From Nicoletella semolina (GTDB lineage Bacteria > Pseudomonadota > Gammaproteobacteria > Enterobacterales > Pasteurellaceae), in NCBI RefSeq assembly GCF_004345745.1, contig NZ_SLXJ01000004.1:1-64000 (forward strand): a DNA stretch of 64,000 nucleotides. The letters are read 5' to 3'. Each line of letters starts with the position of its first letter. Position 1 is the stretch's first letter. The position numbers and the translations under genes were made by a program. Positions 37,862-47,468 of the stretch are shown here, in pieces. The notes below the pieces were generated by a model, which saw only the letters and a list, made by a program, of their open reading frames with translations, was not told the DNA's origin and made no database searches.

Positions 37862-39725
37862 TATTAAAAGAACGAATCTTCATGCTATAACTGTTTATAC
37901 TAAAGATTATCAATGTAAATCTACAGAATGTATAAATATATCTGAAAGTGGGGGATTAGAATATAAAATTAATTTGGAAGGGGGGAGTTTTATATATAAT
38001 ATAAAATCATCTTATGATGATTTTGGTGTTAGAAATCAATTTTTGTATAGTGCTAAAATAGATGATCTATTAGATTATTTATTAATAAAGAGTAGAGAAA
38101 AGAATAAAATTAACGATTTTACTATATTTTTCAATGTCATTTTTTCTTCTGATGCTAATTCAGAATGTTATTTATATAACTCGTTACAAGAAATATATCT
38201 GAATATAAAAAATAGATCTATTGACCATGATTTATGTGAATTAATTCTTGATGAAATTGAGTGTAGACTAAATCAACCATTAATATTAGATAAATATAAA
38301 GACATAAAGATAAATATAAAATTACTATTAACCGCATGTTATGAAATTCTTCTATTAAAAATCACTAAGAGTTTAGCTAACTATACTCATTTTCAAAAGT
38401 ACATAGATGATGATATTGACTCAAATAATGACATTAAAGTATGTATATATAATCTAAATTATTATTCAGATAAATTGTATTTGGAATTAAGTAATAACAA
38501 TCAAGAGTTTAGTATTCATAATAATTCTAAAATATCTAATTCTTTTATTGATTCTACAAAATTAAATTTTAGTGAGCTGCTTATTCATTTTAAGAGAATG
38601 GTTGTTTATTTAATAATGGGTATTAGAGGAAGTTGTGTTATTTCTAATATGCCTATTAAAGCATATAGCCATAATAAATATGGAATGTTTATTACACCAC
38701 TATTAAATAAAATTATTTCTGATGTTATAAATTTTAATAATGTATTTGCAATAAATAACCTCAATTCTTATAATAAAAAATCTGATGAAAATATATCTAA
38801 TCTCTTAAATGAATATCAAGATTACGGAGGAGCTTATACAACTTTCTATTTAGATTCATCTAAGAAAGGGAAGGTATGTAACTTAATTTACTCTCTATTA
38901 CAGAGTGATTACATTACTGTGTCAGAAAGAAATGTTATTATTTGTTCATGTGGTAAAGTGGAAGAGCTTGAAGAAAACTTATTGAAAGTACGAAATTTAA
39001 AAATATCTGATTTTAAGGATAAAAAACAAATTTGTAGTTTGTGTGGTTCTAAATTGATCAGGGTTACGAAAAGTGTGTTACTTTTTAAGTATAAAGATAT
39101 AGACTTATTAAAATATAATATTTATCCGAAATATTTTAATAAAGCCCTGTCTGATATAAATAAAAACTATAAGGATAATGACAGATTAGTCTCTAAATTA
39201 AGGGCTACAAGCATTGAAATAACTGTTAATAATGTGAAATATAATATTGATATAGATTTTTATTTACAGCTGTTACCTTTTACATTTAAAAAAGAGTTTT
39301 TAATAGTTTCTTCAACACATAAACAAGTTATAGAAAATTACTTGCTGTTAAATTTCTGCGAGATCTTTCATGATACGAGAATAAGTGTTATTGCTTATCC
39401 TTATGGATGTGAAATGAAAAATAATGAGAGTATAAGTATTATGGTTAGGAAATTAGGAAGCAACTATAAGAAACTACTGTCTCTAATTTTTAGTGCAAAA
39501 ATTAACCAAAAGGAATTTTATTATGATCTAGGTATCTTTAAATACTTATCAAAGATGTCTGATAGTGATGCAAAAGATCTATATAATTTTATTGTTAGTG
39601 ATTATTTTTCTTATCTTGGTGATAATGTACATCTAATAATCAATGAAATTACAGAAAGAAGTTTTAACTTAAATAAGATAATTAAAAAGTATAAGGATAA
39701 ACACCATGAAAATAAAACCAAATGA
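37797..39725 (+). CDS. C-terminal part of the same island gene; unknown function, two CxC/CxxC pairs
   Basis: This 642-codon frame has no ribosome binding site at its first ATG, which lies inside the upstream frame, so it is probably the continuation of the 37466 gene after a lost or gained TATTG unit. Features: a helical, Asn/Ile/Lys-rich body; two cysteine pairs, C383-S-C385 and C413-S-L-C416, likely a zinc knuckle; the segment YPYGCEMKNNESISIMVRKL later. I do not recognise a family; the knuckle faintly recalls class I tRNA synthetase inserts, but I see no HIGH or KMSKS. Its end overlaps the MFS gene by 20 bases, implying coupling. Confidence 0.7.
   Translation: MKFISLRSYCIVLYCILLNIFNIKRTNLHAITVYTKDYQCKSTECINISESGGLEYKINLEGGSFIYNIKSSYDDFGVRNQFLYSAKIDDLLDYLLIKSREKNKINDFTIFFNVIFSSDANSECYLYNSLQEIYLNIKNRSIDHDLCELILDEIECRLNQPLILDKYKDIKINIKLLLTACYEILLLKITKSLANYTHFQKYIDDDIDSNNDIKVCIYNLNYYSDKLYLELSNNNQEFSIHNNSKISNSFIDSTKLNFSELLIHFKRMVVYLIMGIRGSCVISNMPIKAYSHNKYGMFITPLLNKIISDVINFNNVFAINNLNSYNKKSDENISNLLNEYQDYGGAYTTFYLDSSKKGKVCNLIYSLLQSDYITVSERNVIICSCGKVEELEENLLKVRNLKISDFKDKKQICSLCGSKLIRVTKSVLLFKYKDIDLLKYNIYPKYFNKALSDINKNYKDNDRLVSKLRATSIEITVNNVKYNIDIDFYLQLLPFTFKKEFLIVSSTHKQVIENYLLLNFCEIFHDTRISVIAYPYGCEMKNNESISIMVRKLGSNYKKLLSLIFSAKINQKEFYYDLGIFKYLSKMSDSDAKDLYNFIVSDYFSYLGDNVHLIINEITERSFNLNKIIKKYKDKHHENKTK
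37821..37840. repeat. TATTG pentanucleotide tract, 4 perfect units, at a frameshift
   Basis: Four perfect TATTG units, then TATTT, exactly where the nucleotidyltransferase frame must shift to reach the downstream frame. By frame arithmetic 5 or 2 units would restore one continuous frame. Confidence 0.9.
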
Positions 39726-40929
39726 AATAAAATTGTATGTTGGCACAGTTACAAGTGTGATAGGAAATAGGTTTTTTGATTTTGCAAATAACCTGTTTTT
39801 ATCTACGTCAAATTTAAATTCCACAACGTTGTTAGCTATTTATCAGAGTTTAGAAGCAATCGTTTCAATATTGTTGAATCTGTTTGGTGGTGCGATATCG
39901 GACATTTCAAAAAGAAAAAATATGATTGTTATTGTGACAGATATATTATCTGCAATGCTAATGCTACTATTGTTAATATCGCCATCAGAGCAAAAGATAA
40001 CAATGGTGATTATAGTAAATGTATTATTGTCTGTACTTTCTAGCTTTAACTCTCCAGCTTCAAAATCGTTAGTGAAATTTGCAGTAGAAAAAGAAAGAAT
40101 TCTAAAGTTTAATTCTATTATGCAGGTTTCTAATCAATTAATAAAGGTTATTGCACCACTTGTTACCCTAGTTCTGATGGATAAATTAGGTTATGACACG
40201 GTGATTTTGATTAATTTTATTACGTTTATCACGTCTGCCTATTTTGAGTTTAAATTAGATCTTTTTGAGCATAAAACTGAAGATTCATCTAAAAGAAAAG
40301 AAAGCATATTTACAGGAATAAAACAAGGTTTTGTCTATTTGCTTCGCTATAAGAAAATCCTTTCATTAATAATTACTGCTTCTTTGGTGAATATATTTTT
40401 TGCAGGTTATGATTTGTATTTGCCATATAGTATGAACTTATTTGAGAAAAGCTATATCTTTGGTCAGCATATACATCCCTATACATTATTTACCTCTTTA
40501 GAAGCAGTAGGTGGAATAATAGGCGGTATATTTACCTACAAGCTATTAGAAAATAAAGAAACAAGTTATTTATTCTACTTTCTGGCATTAAGTGGCTTAT
40601 CAATTGTCTTTTTTTATTTATCATTGGTGATGATGAATAATTTACTTTTCTCAGCATTATTTATATTGTTGTATAGCATATTTTTGGTTATGTTTAATGT
40701 TATGCTTTTTTCATCGATACAAAAAGAGGTGTCTGATGAATATATCGGGCGAGTATTTTCAATTATCTTTACCGTCGCAACACTGTTTATGCCGATAGGT
40801 ACGTTTATTTTTTCTCATTTATTTTTGCCAACTTCTTCAGTGCAATATTTAATCATAGGAATAGGCGTATCGATTGTTTCAATATTGGGTCTATATGCTT
40901 ACAAATTTTATAGCGTAGAAGCAGAATAG
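39706..40929 (+). CDS. MFS exporter of the island
   Basis: This 407-residue protein has about 12 membrane helices and resembles the EntS/macrolide-efflux branch of the major facilitator superfamily (LYVGTVTSVIGNRFFDFANN at the start, GAISDISKRKNMIVIVTD between helices 2 and 3, SSFNSPASKSLVKFAVEKER). AAGGA precedes the ATG, and it overlaps the upstream frame by 20 bases. Next to an NRPS it most likely exports the product, which could be a siderophore-like or antimicrobial small molecule (inference). Confidence 0.85.
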   Translation: MKIKPNEIKLYVGTVTSVIGNRFFDFANNLFLSTSNLNSTTLLAIYQSLEAIVSILLNLFGGAISDISKRKNMIVIVTDILSAMLMLLLLISPSEQKITMVIIVNVLLSVLSSFNSPASKSLVKFAVEKERILKFNSIMQVSNQLIKVIAPLVTLVLMDKLGYDTVILINFITFITSAYFEFKLDLFEHKTEDSSKRKESIFTGIKQGFVYLLRYKKILSLIITASLVNIFFAGYDLYLPYSMNLFEKSYIFGQHIHPYTLFTSLEAVGGIIGGIFTYKLLENKETSYLFYFLALSGLSIVFFYLSLVMMNNLLFSALFILLYSIFLVMFNVMLFSSIQKEVSDEYIGRVFSIIFTVATLFMPIGTFIFSHLFLPTSSVQYLIIGIGVSIVSILGLYAYKFYSVEAE

Positions 40930-40989
40930 CTGCCGAATAGTCTGCAAAAAAATCACTGAAATAGACCGCTTAGCATTCAAAAAAAGGTA

Positions 40990-41018
40990 ATTTTAGGCTA
41001 TGCTACGCCTAATTTTTT
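40990..41018 (+). terminator. Hairpin with T run at the island/leuS boundary
   Basis: TTAGGC (40993-40998) and GCCTAA (41007-41012) form a stem followed by TTTTTT, a convincing terminator for the island operon. The leuS ATG is only 22 bases further on, so either leuS is transcribed from a promoter overlapping this element (TATGCT in the loop could be a -10) or the hairpin acts as an attenuator. Confidence 0.7.
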
Positions 41019-41039
41019 CGATTAAATTTAAGGTTAAAA

Positions 41040-43625
41040 ATGATACAGCAACATTATAACCCAAGTGCGATTGAGCCAAAGGTTCAGCAATATTGGGCAG
41101 AAAATAAAGTTTTTAAAGCGATTAAAGATACTACAAAAGAGAAATATTACTGCTTATCAATGCTTCCCTATCCGTCAGGTCGTCTGCATATGGGGCACGT
41201 TCGTAATTATACGATTGGCGATGTGATTTCTCGTTATCAACGTATGATTGGTAAAAATGTGTTACAGCCAATGGGGTGGGACGCATTTGGGTTGCCTGCA
41301 GAGGGGGCGGCGGTAAAAAATAATACCGCTCCTGCAAAATGGACCTATGAAAATATTGAGTATATGAAAAACCAGTTGAAAGTGTTGGGTTTTTCTTATG
41401 ATTGGGATCGAGAGGTTACGACTTGCCGTCCAGAATATTATAAATGGGAGCAATGGTTTTTCACCGAGTTGTATAAAAAAGGATTAGTATATAAGAAGAC
41501 TTCTACTGTGAACTGGTGTCCGAATGATGAAACGGTGCTGGCTAATGAGCAAGTTCACGAGGGGTGTTGTTGGCGTTGCGATACGCCTGTAGAACAGCGT
41601 GAAATTCCGCAATGGTTTATTAAAATTACAGACTATGCGGAAGAGTTGTTAAATCAATTGGATAATCTTCCACAATGGCCCGAGCAAGTAAAAACGATGC
41701 AACGCAATTGGATTGGGCGTTCTGAAGGAGTGGAGATTACCTTTAAAATCGCAGGCTCAAATGCGACATTGCCAGTTTATACTACTCGCCCAGATACTTT
41801 CTTTGGCGTGAGTTATGTTGCAGTGGCTGCTGCTCACCCACTGGCAGAGCTTGCAGCAAAAACTAATCCTGAGTTGGCAGGATTTATCCGTGAAGCAAAA
41901 AATACCAAAGTGGCAGAGGCAGAATTAGCCACGATGGAGAAGAAAGGTATGGCAATAGGGTTGTTTGCTATTCATCCACTTACTGGAAAAGAAGTGCCAG
42001 TTTGGGTAGCTAACTTTGTATTAATGCATTATGGCACAGGTGCCGTGATGGCTGTACCTGCTCACGATGAACGTGATTTTGAGTTTGCTCAAAAATATGG
42101 TTTGCAAATAAATCAGGTGATTAGACCGCTTGATGACAGTGAATGGGACTTCTCGCAGGCGGCTTATACCGAACACGGAAAATTAATTCACTCGGGCGAA
42201 TTTGATGGTTTAACGTTTGAACAAGCTTTTAATGCGATCGCAGATAAATTAGAGGCGATGGGAGCTGGTAAGCGTCAAGTGAATTTCCGTTTGCGTGATT
42301 GGGGGGTTTCTCGTCAGCGTTATTGGGGAGCACCAATTCCAATGATGACACTTGAGGGCGGCGAAGTGGTTACTGTGCCATTGCAAGATTTACCTGTAAT
42401 TTTGCCTGAAAATGTGGTGATGAATGGCGTGCAAAGTCCGATTAAAGCGGATCCGAATTGGGCAAAAACCAGCTATAACGGCAAGCCAGCTTTAAGAGAA
42501 ACGGATACGTTTGACACATTTATGGAGTCATCTTGGTACTATGCTCGTTATACGACACCTAATTTTGCCGATGGAATGCTAGAGGCTGAAGAAGCGAACT
42601 ATTGGCTGCCAGTGGATCAGTATATTGGTGGGATTGAGCATGCTACGATGCACCTACTTTATTTCCGCTTTTTCCATAAGTTGTTGCGTGATGCAGGTAT
42701 ACTGACTTCCGATGAGCCAGCACATAAGTTGTTGTGTCAAGGTATGGTGTTAGCTGACGCTTTTTATTATACCAGCCCAACTAATGAGCGAATTTGGGTA
42801 AGTCCAACGCAGGTTACATTAGAACGTGATGATAAAGGACGTATCATTAAAGCCACCGATCCAGAAGGGCGTGAGTTGGTGTACACGGGTATGACCAAAA
42901 TGTCTAAATCCAAAAATAATGGGATTGATCCACAAGAGATGGTGGAAAAATATGGTGCGGACACTGTGCGTTTATTTATGATGTTCGCTTCGCCTGCTGA
43001 AATGACACTAGAATGGCAAGAGTCAGGCGTGGAAGGCGCAAAACGCTTTTTAGGGCGTGTATGGAATTTGGTGTATGAATACAGTCAAAATCCAGCGAAA
43101 GCAACGCTCGATCCGAAGGTGCTTTCTGTTACTCAGCAGGGATTACGCCGTGATGTGCATAAAACTATTGCGAAAGTGAGCGATGATATTGGTCGCCGTC
43201 AGACGTTTAATACGGCGATTGCTGCGATTATGGAGCTGATGAATAAGCTGACTAAAGCTCCATTGGAAAGCGAACAAGATCGTGCTGTAATGGCCGAAGC
43301 CTTAAGTGCTGTGGTGAGAATGCTTTATCCTATCACACCTCATATCTGTTTTGAGCTTTGGCAGGCATTAGGACACGATAATATTGATTTTGCCCCTTGG
43401 GTTGTTGCTGATGAATCTGCAATGGTAGAAAGTGAAAAATTGGTTGTGGTACAAGTCAATGGGAAAGTAAGAGGAAAAATTACTGTTTCTGCTACAGCCA
43501 CAGAAGAGGAAGTGAAGGCGATTGCAAAAGCAGATAGTAATGTGTTGAAATTCCTTGAGAATGTAGAAATTGTGAAAGAGATTTATATTCCATACAAAAT
43601 GTTAAGTTTTGCGGTGAAAAGCTAA
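41040..43625 (+). CDS. leuS: Leucyl-tRNA synthetase
   Basis: This 861-residue class I synthetase charges tRNA-Leu. HIGH motif HMGH in [15 protein letters not shown], an intact editing domain ([17 protein letters not shown] and [16 protein letters not shown] with the conserved Thr and Asp), and KMSKS in [13 protein letters not shown] are present. Length matches E. coli (860). Codon use returns to the core pattern right after the AT-rich island. In Haemophilus leuS is followed by lptE and holA; here four further genes intervene. Confidence 0.97.
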   Translation: MIQQHYNPSAIEPKVQQYWAENKVFKAIKDTTKEKYYCLSMLPYPSGRLHMGHVRNYTIGDVISRYQRMIGKNVLQPMGWDAFGLPAEGAAVKNNTAPAKWTYENIEYMKNQLKVLGFSYDWDREVTTCRPEYYKWEQWFFTELYKKGLVYKKTSTVNWCPNDETVLANEQVHEGCCWRCDTPVEQREIPQWFIKITDYAEELLNQLDNLPQWPEQVKTMQRNWIGRSEGVEITFKIAGSNATLPVYTTRPDTFFGVSYVAVAAAHPLAELAAKTNPELAGFIREAKNTKVAEAELATMEKKGMAIGLFAIHPLTGKEVPVWVANFVLMHYGTGAVMAVPAHDERDFEFAQKYGLQINQVIRPLDDSEWDFSQAAYTEHGKLIHSGEFDGLTFEQAFNAIADKLEAMGAGKRQVNFRLRDWGVSRQRYWGAPIPMMTLEGGEVVTVPLQDLPVILPENVVMNGVQSPIKADPNWAKTSYNGKPALRETDTFDTFMESSWYYARYTTPNFADGMLEAEEANYWLPVDQYIGGIEHATMHLLYFRFFHKLLRDAGILTSDEPAHKLLCQGMVLADAFYYTSPTNERIWVSPTQVTLERDDKGRIIKATDPEGRELVYTGMTKMSKSKNNGIDPQEMVEKYGADTVRLFMMFASPAEMTLEWQESGVEGAKRFLGRVWNLVYEYSQNPAKATLDPKVLSVTQQGLRRDVHKTIAKVSDDIGRRQTFNTAIAAIMELMNKLTKAPLESEQDRAVMAEALSAVVRMLYPITPHICFELWQALGHDNIDFAPWVVADESAMVESEKLVVVQVNGKVRGKITVSATATEEEVKAIAKADSNVLKFLENVEIVKEIYIPYKMLSFAVKS

Positions 43626-43660
43626 ACAAGTGGTACCTAAATTTGAGTAAAAGGAACAAG

Positions 43661-44437
43661 ATGAATATATTGGTCAGTAATGATGATGGGGTTCACGCAA
43701 GAGGGATTCAGGTTTTAGCAAAATGGTTACGCAATGCAGGGCATCAGGTAACAGTGGTTGCACCTGATCGTAATCGTAGTGCGGCGTCAAGTTGTTTAAC
43801 GTTAGTTGAACCATTGCGAGTACACCGTTTTGATAATGGTGATTATACTGTCATTGCTGGCACACCAGCAGATTGTGTCCACCTAGCCTTAAATGGGTTG
43901 TTGGATACGCAGTTTGATTTAGTTGTGTCAGGCATTAATCACGGTTCAAATTTAGGTGATGATGTGGTTTATTCAGGGACTGTTGCAGCAGCTTTAGAGG
44001 GGCGTTATTTGCCTTTGCCTTCAATTGCAGTTTCGCTTGTGGGGAAAAATGGGGCAAATTATTTGACTGATGAAGTCTACTTTGACACTGCAGCTCAAGT
44101 GGTTGTTGAATTATTGCCTAAAATCGTGGTGGCAAAAATGCCAGCTAATCAAGTGTTAAATGTGAATGTGCCTAATCTTCCGTACCATCAGCTTTCAGGC
44201 GTGATGGTAACCCGTTTAGGAGAGCGTTCACCTGCTGCAGAGATTGTAAAACAACAAGATCCCCGTGGTGCAACGGTATATTGGATTGGTGCAAGTGGGA
44301 AACCGATTGATAAGGACGCAGGGACGGATTTTTATGCCGTGGATAATCAGTATGTTTCCATTACGCCACTACAAGCGGATATGACCGCTCACCAAACGAT
44401 TGAGGGGTTAAAAGGGACGTTTGAGGAAAAGGCTTAA
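43661..44437 (+). CDS. surE: 5'/3'-nucleotidase SurE
   Basis: This 258-residue metal-dependent phosphatase acts on nucleoside monophosphates and is linked to stress survival. The metal-site motif [10 protein letters not shown] at the N-terminus, [14 protein letters not shown], the [23 protein letters not shown] signature and [11 protein letters not shown] match SurE. I choose the ATG at 43661 with AAAGGAAC upstream; the frame extends 18 bases further back. The stop is adjacent to the next gene's start. Confidence 0.95.
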   Translation: MNILVSNDDGVHARGIQVLAKWLRNAGHQVTVVAPDRNRSAASSCLTLVEPLRVHRFDNGDYTVIAGTPADCVHLALNGLLDTQFDLVVSGINHGSNLGDDVVYSGTVAAALEGRYLPLPSIAVSLVGKNGANYLTDEVYFDTAAQVVVELLPKIVVAKMPANQVLNVNVPNLPYHQLSGVMVTRLGERSPAAEIVKQQDPRGATVYWIGASGKPIDKDAGTDFYAVDNQYVSITPLQADMTAHQTIEGLKGTFEEKA

Positions 44438-45022
44438 ATGAAATTATTTGGCACAATTTACGATACGATGATGGCGTGGGCGGCACATCGGTTTGCTGCT
44501 TTGGGGCTAAGTTTTATCAGTTTTATAGAAGCTATTTTTTTTCCTATTCCGCCTGATGTAATGCTGATCCCAATGTCGATGCGTAAACCACATTTAGCCA
44601 CACGTTATGCGTTTTATACCACATTTGCGTCTGTGCTTGGCGGTATTGTTGGTTATGGACTGGGGTTTTTTGCCGTTGATTGGGTCAAAAGTATGGTGTT
44701 GGATTGGGGAATGCAAGCACAATTTGATGAAGCTCAGATGTGGTTTGAAACGTGGGGAGTCGCAGTTGTCTTTCTCGCAGGTTTTTCTCCAATCCCTTTT
44801 AAAGTATTTACCCTTTGTGCTGGCGTGATGCAAATGGTGTTTTGGCCTTTTGTTGCAACGGCGGCAATTTCTCGTTTTGCACGTTTTATTCTTGTGGCAA
44901 AATTATCCGCTTGGGGAGGCAGTAAATACGCAGAAAAAATTCGCCGTTCAATTGAATTAATTGGTTGGGGGACTGTCGCAGTTGCGGTAGTCGCTTACCT
45001 TATTTATACGTTATACAAATAG
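44438..45022 (+). CDS. YqaA-family inner-membrane protein (DedA/VTT-like)
   Basis: This 194-residue protein has about five hydrophobic segments. FIEAIFFPIPPDVMLIPMSM and FLAGFSPIPFKVFTLCAGV are the re-entrant-loop motifs with conserved Pro typical of the SNARE-associated/VTT (DedA) superfamily, here the YqaA branch. Members are linked to lipid flipping and envelope stress. It begins immediately after surE and is probably translationally coupled to it. Confidence 0.85.
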   Translation: MKLFGTIYDTMMAWAAHRFAALGLSFISFIEAIFFPIPPDVMLIPMSMRKPHLATRYAFYTTFASVLGGIVGYGLGFFAVDWVKSMVLDWGMQAQFDEAQMWFETWGVAVVFLAGFSPIPFKVFTLCAGVMQMVFWPFVATAAISRFARFILVAKLSAWGGSKYAEKIRRSIELIGWGTVAVAVVAYLIYTLYK

Positions 45023-45034
45023 TGAGAAAATTTT

Positions 45035-45529
45035 ATGAAGCAAATCAAAAAGTCGTGGATACCTTTATCTTTTATGAGTGCATTGTTAGTAGGGTGTATG
45101 AATAATCAGCCTGCACCGCAGGTAGATGTAGATGCTATTCCTAATGCGATCCCAATGGGGTTAGATAGTGATATTCAAGTTGCAGAAATGCCAGCAGGAA
45201 TGAATGGTTCAATGTCCCAGCCTATGCCATCAGTCCCTTCTGTTCAATCTGTACCAGCTTATCCCCAAGTGGCACTTTACCCTGCACAGCCAGTGTTGAT
45301 GACTCCGCCAGCCAATGCTTGCCAAGTGGTGAGACTTGCTAATGGTTCGCCTGATTATACACAAATACAAAAAGGTTGTTATCGTGAGGCAAATTATACT
45401 GTCGGCAAGGGTGATACGATTTTTCTCGTGGCATATTTAGTGGGTAAAAGTGTTGATGAAATTGCCCAATTAAATCAGATGAACCAACCTTATCAGCTCA
45501 AAATTGGTCAAGTGTTGCGAGTACAATAA
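45035..45529 (+). CDS. LysM-domain lipoprotein, peptidase-less NlpD relative
   Basis: This 164-residue predicted lipoprotein has lipobox LLVGC (lipidated Cys at residue 21), a Pro/Gln/Val-rich linker and one C-terminal LysM (GDTIFLVAYLVGKSVDEIAQ and LKIGQVLRV). It lacks any M23 domain. The LysM is very similar to that of the next gene, so the two probably arose by tandem duplication. It may bind peptidoglycan and tune septal amidases or compete with NlpD (inference). Confidence 0.85.
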   Translation: MKQIKKSWIPLSFMSALLVGCMNNQPAPQVDVDAIPNAIPMGLDSDIQVAEMPAGMNGSMSQPMPSVPSVQSVPAYPQVALYPAQPVLMTPPANACQVVRLANGSPDYTQIQKGCYREANYTVGKGDTIFLVAYLVGKSVDEIAQLNQMNQPYQLKIGQVLRVQ

Positions 45530-45540
45530 TTATTCTCTCG

Positions 45541-45572
45541 ACAAGCGGTGAGTATTCGCTGCGATTTTGCAA
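45541..45572. repeat. Uptake signal sequence between the two LysM genes
   Basis: ACAAGCGGT (45541-45549), then TTTTGCAA, the A. pleuropneumoniae-type uptake word, in the short gap between the two lipoprotein genes. Confidence 0.75.
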
Positions 45573-45593
45573 TTATTTTTTTAAGGATAACGA

Positions 45594-46808
45594 ATGAAAA
45601 AATCATTTTGTCTCATTCCGCTTGTGGCATTTATGATGGTAGCTTGCTCAAACCAATCGCCAGCGCCTGTTGTCTCTGCAAGCGGTGCGGATCTTGCACC
45701 AATCCAGCCAGTGGCGATAGCCAATAATGCGAGTGCTGGCTGGCAGACTGAAATGCAACAAATTCCAGTACAACAAACTTCAGTACAGCAAACCCAAATG
45801 CCAACAGCAATGGCAATACCTCAGGTTGTGCAGCCTATACAAAAACCAGTTTTACAGCAGCCTTCTTTATCACAACCGACTGTTCAGCAACCCGTGGCAC
45901 AACAGGCAGTAAAATCGGCAGTGGTTAAACCTGCCTCGGTAAATAGAGTTGTTTCACAAGATTTTACTATTCCTCGTGATGAAAAAAATGCACCTATTTA
46001 CAGCCAAATTAACAAGGGCTTCTACAATGGGGAAAGCTATACAGTGAGAAAAGGTGATACGATTTTTTTAATCGCTTATATCGCAGGAAAAGATGTTAAA
46101 GAAATTGCGGCGTTGAACAATTTGCGTGAACCGTATCCGTTAAGCATTGGACAAGTGATTAAATTGGGGAATGCATTGCAAGCTGTTGTTACTTCTCCAT
46201 CAGTTGCTTCTATGTCAGCAAATGCGGTAGCTGTAACGCCAGATTCTGTTAAATCAGAGTCAGCGAAGCCTGCGATCACTTATACGCAAGGAGCAAATGG
46301 AACAGCTTATGGTTCTGATGGTACCATTACAGGACCTGTGAAAGCAGGCGTTGGAACTGCAAAAGCTAAAGGAGGTGTTGTTGCCGTGCCTGCTTCTGCA
46401 TTGCCAACTAAAACGCCAGTTTCGTCTGAACCAAAATCATCAATAAATTGGGTATGGCCAACGGAGGGGCAAATCATTGCAGGATTTTCTGCTTCTGAAG
46501 GTGGAAATAAAGGGATTGATATTGCAGGGCAAAAAGGACAAGCAGTTAAAGCAGCGGCTGCAGGACGTGTTGTTTATGCAGGTAATGCATTACAGGGCTA
46601 TGGTAATTTAATTATCATCAAACATAACGATGATTTCCTAAGTGCTTATGCTCACAATGATAGTATTAAAGTTGATGAGCAAGATAATGTTGCTGCTGGG
46701 CAAACTATTGCAACTTTGGGAAGCTCTGGTACGAACAGCAATAAATTACATTTTGAAATTCGTTATCAAGGAAAATCGGTTGATCCGACACGTTATCTGT
46801 CAAGATAA
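45594..46808 (+). CDS. nlpD: NlpD/LppB-type lipoprotein, LysM plus M23 domain
   Basis: This 404-residue outer-membrane lipoprotein has lipobox MMVAC (Cys at residue 18), a long Gln/Pro/Val-rich linker, LysM at ~150-195 (GDTIFLIAYIAGKDVKEIAA) and a C-terminal M23 domain at ~290-404. In the M23 domain, where active enzymes have HxxxD...HxH, it reads ASEGGNKGIDIAG and later LHFEIRYQGKSVDP; the first zinc His is absent, as in E. coli NlpD, so it is probably a non-catalytic activator of the amidase AmiC. H. somni/H. influenzae LppB is the closest described relative. Confidence 0.92.
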   Translation: MKKSFCLIPLVAFMMVACSNQSPAPVVSASGADLAPIQPVAIANNASAGWQTEMQQIPVQQTSVQQTQMPTAMAIPQVVQPIQKPVLQQPSLSQPTVQQPVAQQAVKSAVVKPASVNRVVSQDFTIPRDEKNAPIYSQINKGFYNGESYTVRKGDTIFLIAYIAGKDVKEIAALNNLREPYPLSIGQVIKLGNALQAVVTSPSVASMSANAVAVTPDSVKSESAKPAITYTQGANGTAYGSDGTITGPVKAGVGTAKAKGGVVAVPASALPTKTPVSSEPKSSINWVWPTEGQIIAGFSASEGGNKGIDIAGQKGQAVKAAAAGRVVYAGNALQGYGNLIIIKHNDDFLSAYAHNDSIKVDEQDNVAAGQTIATLGSSGTNSNKLHFEIRYQGKSVDPTRYLSR

Positions 46809-46955
46809 TCTGTTTGTTCAATTTACGGACGCACTTAGGTGCGTCTTCATTTTGTTCATCTCGACAGCCGTATTGTTGTATATAATGCCGTGGGGAATAT
46901 TGCAAATTTTCGGTAATTTTTAACCGCTTATTATACCAAAACTTGAGGAATATGT

Positions 46956-47468
46956 ATGTTTAAATGGCTTTCTCTGATTTTTATTTTATGTTTAAGTGCT
47001 TGTGGCTGGCAATTTAAAAATAGTGAGTTACTTCCTGCTGAGTTAAGAGTATTAAGTTTCGATAGTGCGGATCCTTATAGTGATATGTCAAGGGTTTTGC
47101 GAGAACAGATGGAGCTGAATGGCATTCAAACGGTGGCTAAATCAGATGGGGTAGCGAATATCAGGTTAAATGCGGTCGCTAGCGATGCACGAGTTGTTTC
47201 TGTATTTAAGCAGGCAAGAGAAGCAGAGAAGGTGTTAAGCCTCACAGTGAACGCAACGGTTACGATACCAAATAAAGGCAGTTACCCAGTTGAAACATCA
47301 GTTTATCGCACGTTTTTTGATGATTCTCGTGCTGCATTGGCGAAATCCAATGAGAGTGAGAGCATTATGAAACAAATGTATCAGCAAGCCTCGTGGCAAT
47401 TGCTCATTAAAATTTCAAGCGTGTATAAAACATTAGCTGTATCACCAGAAAAACAGTCTGTAAAATAA
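46956..47468 (+). CDS. lptE: LPS-assembly lipoprotein LptE
   Basis: This 170-residue lipoprotein has lipobox LSAC (Cys at residue 16), followed by GWQFKNSELLPAELRVLSF, the start typical of LptE/RlpB. It plugs LptD and helps deliver LPS to the outer leaflet. GAGGAA precedes the ATG at 46956. The stop overlaps holA's start (TAATG), the conserved lptE-holA coupling. Confidence 0.9.
   Translation: MFKWLSLIFILCLSACGWQFKNSELLPAELRVLSFDSADPYSDMSRVLREQMELNGIQTVAKSDGVANIRLNAVASDARVVSVFKQAREAEKVLSLTVNATVTIPNKGSYPVETSVYRTFFDDSRAALAKSNESESIMKQMYQQASWQLLIKISSVYKTLAVSPEKQSVK

Noticed and set aside
37797-39725. Independent class I tRNA synthetase-like gene
   Set aside because: A zinc-knuckle-like pair of Cys motifs is present, but no HIGH or KMSKS; more simply it is the frameshifted continuation of the upstream gene.
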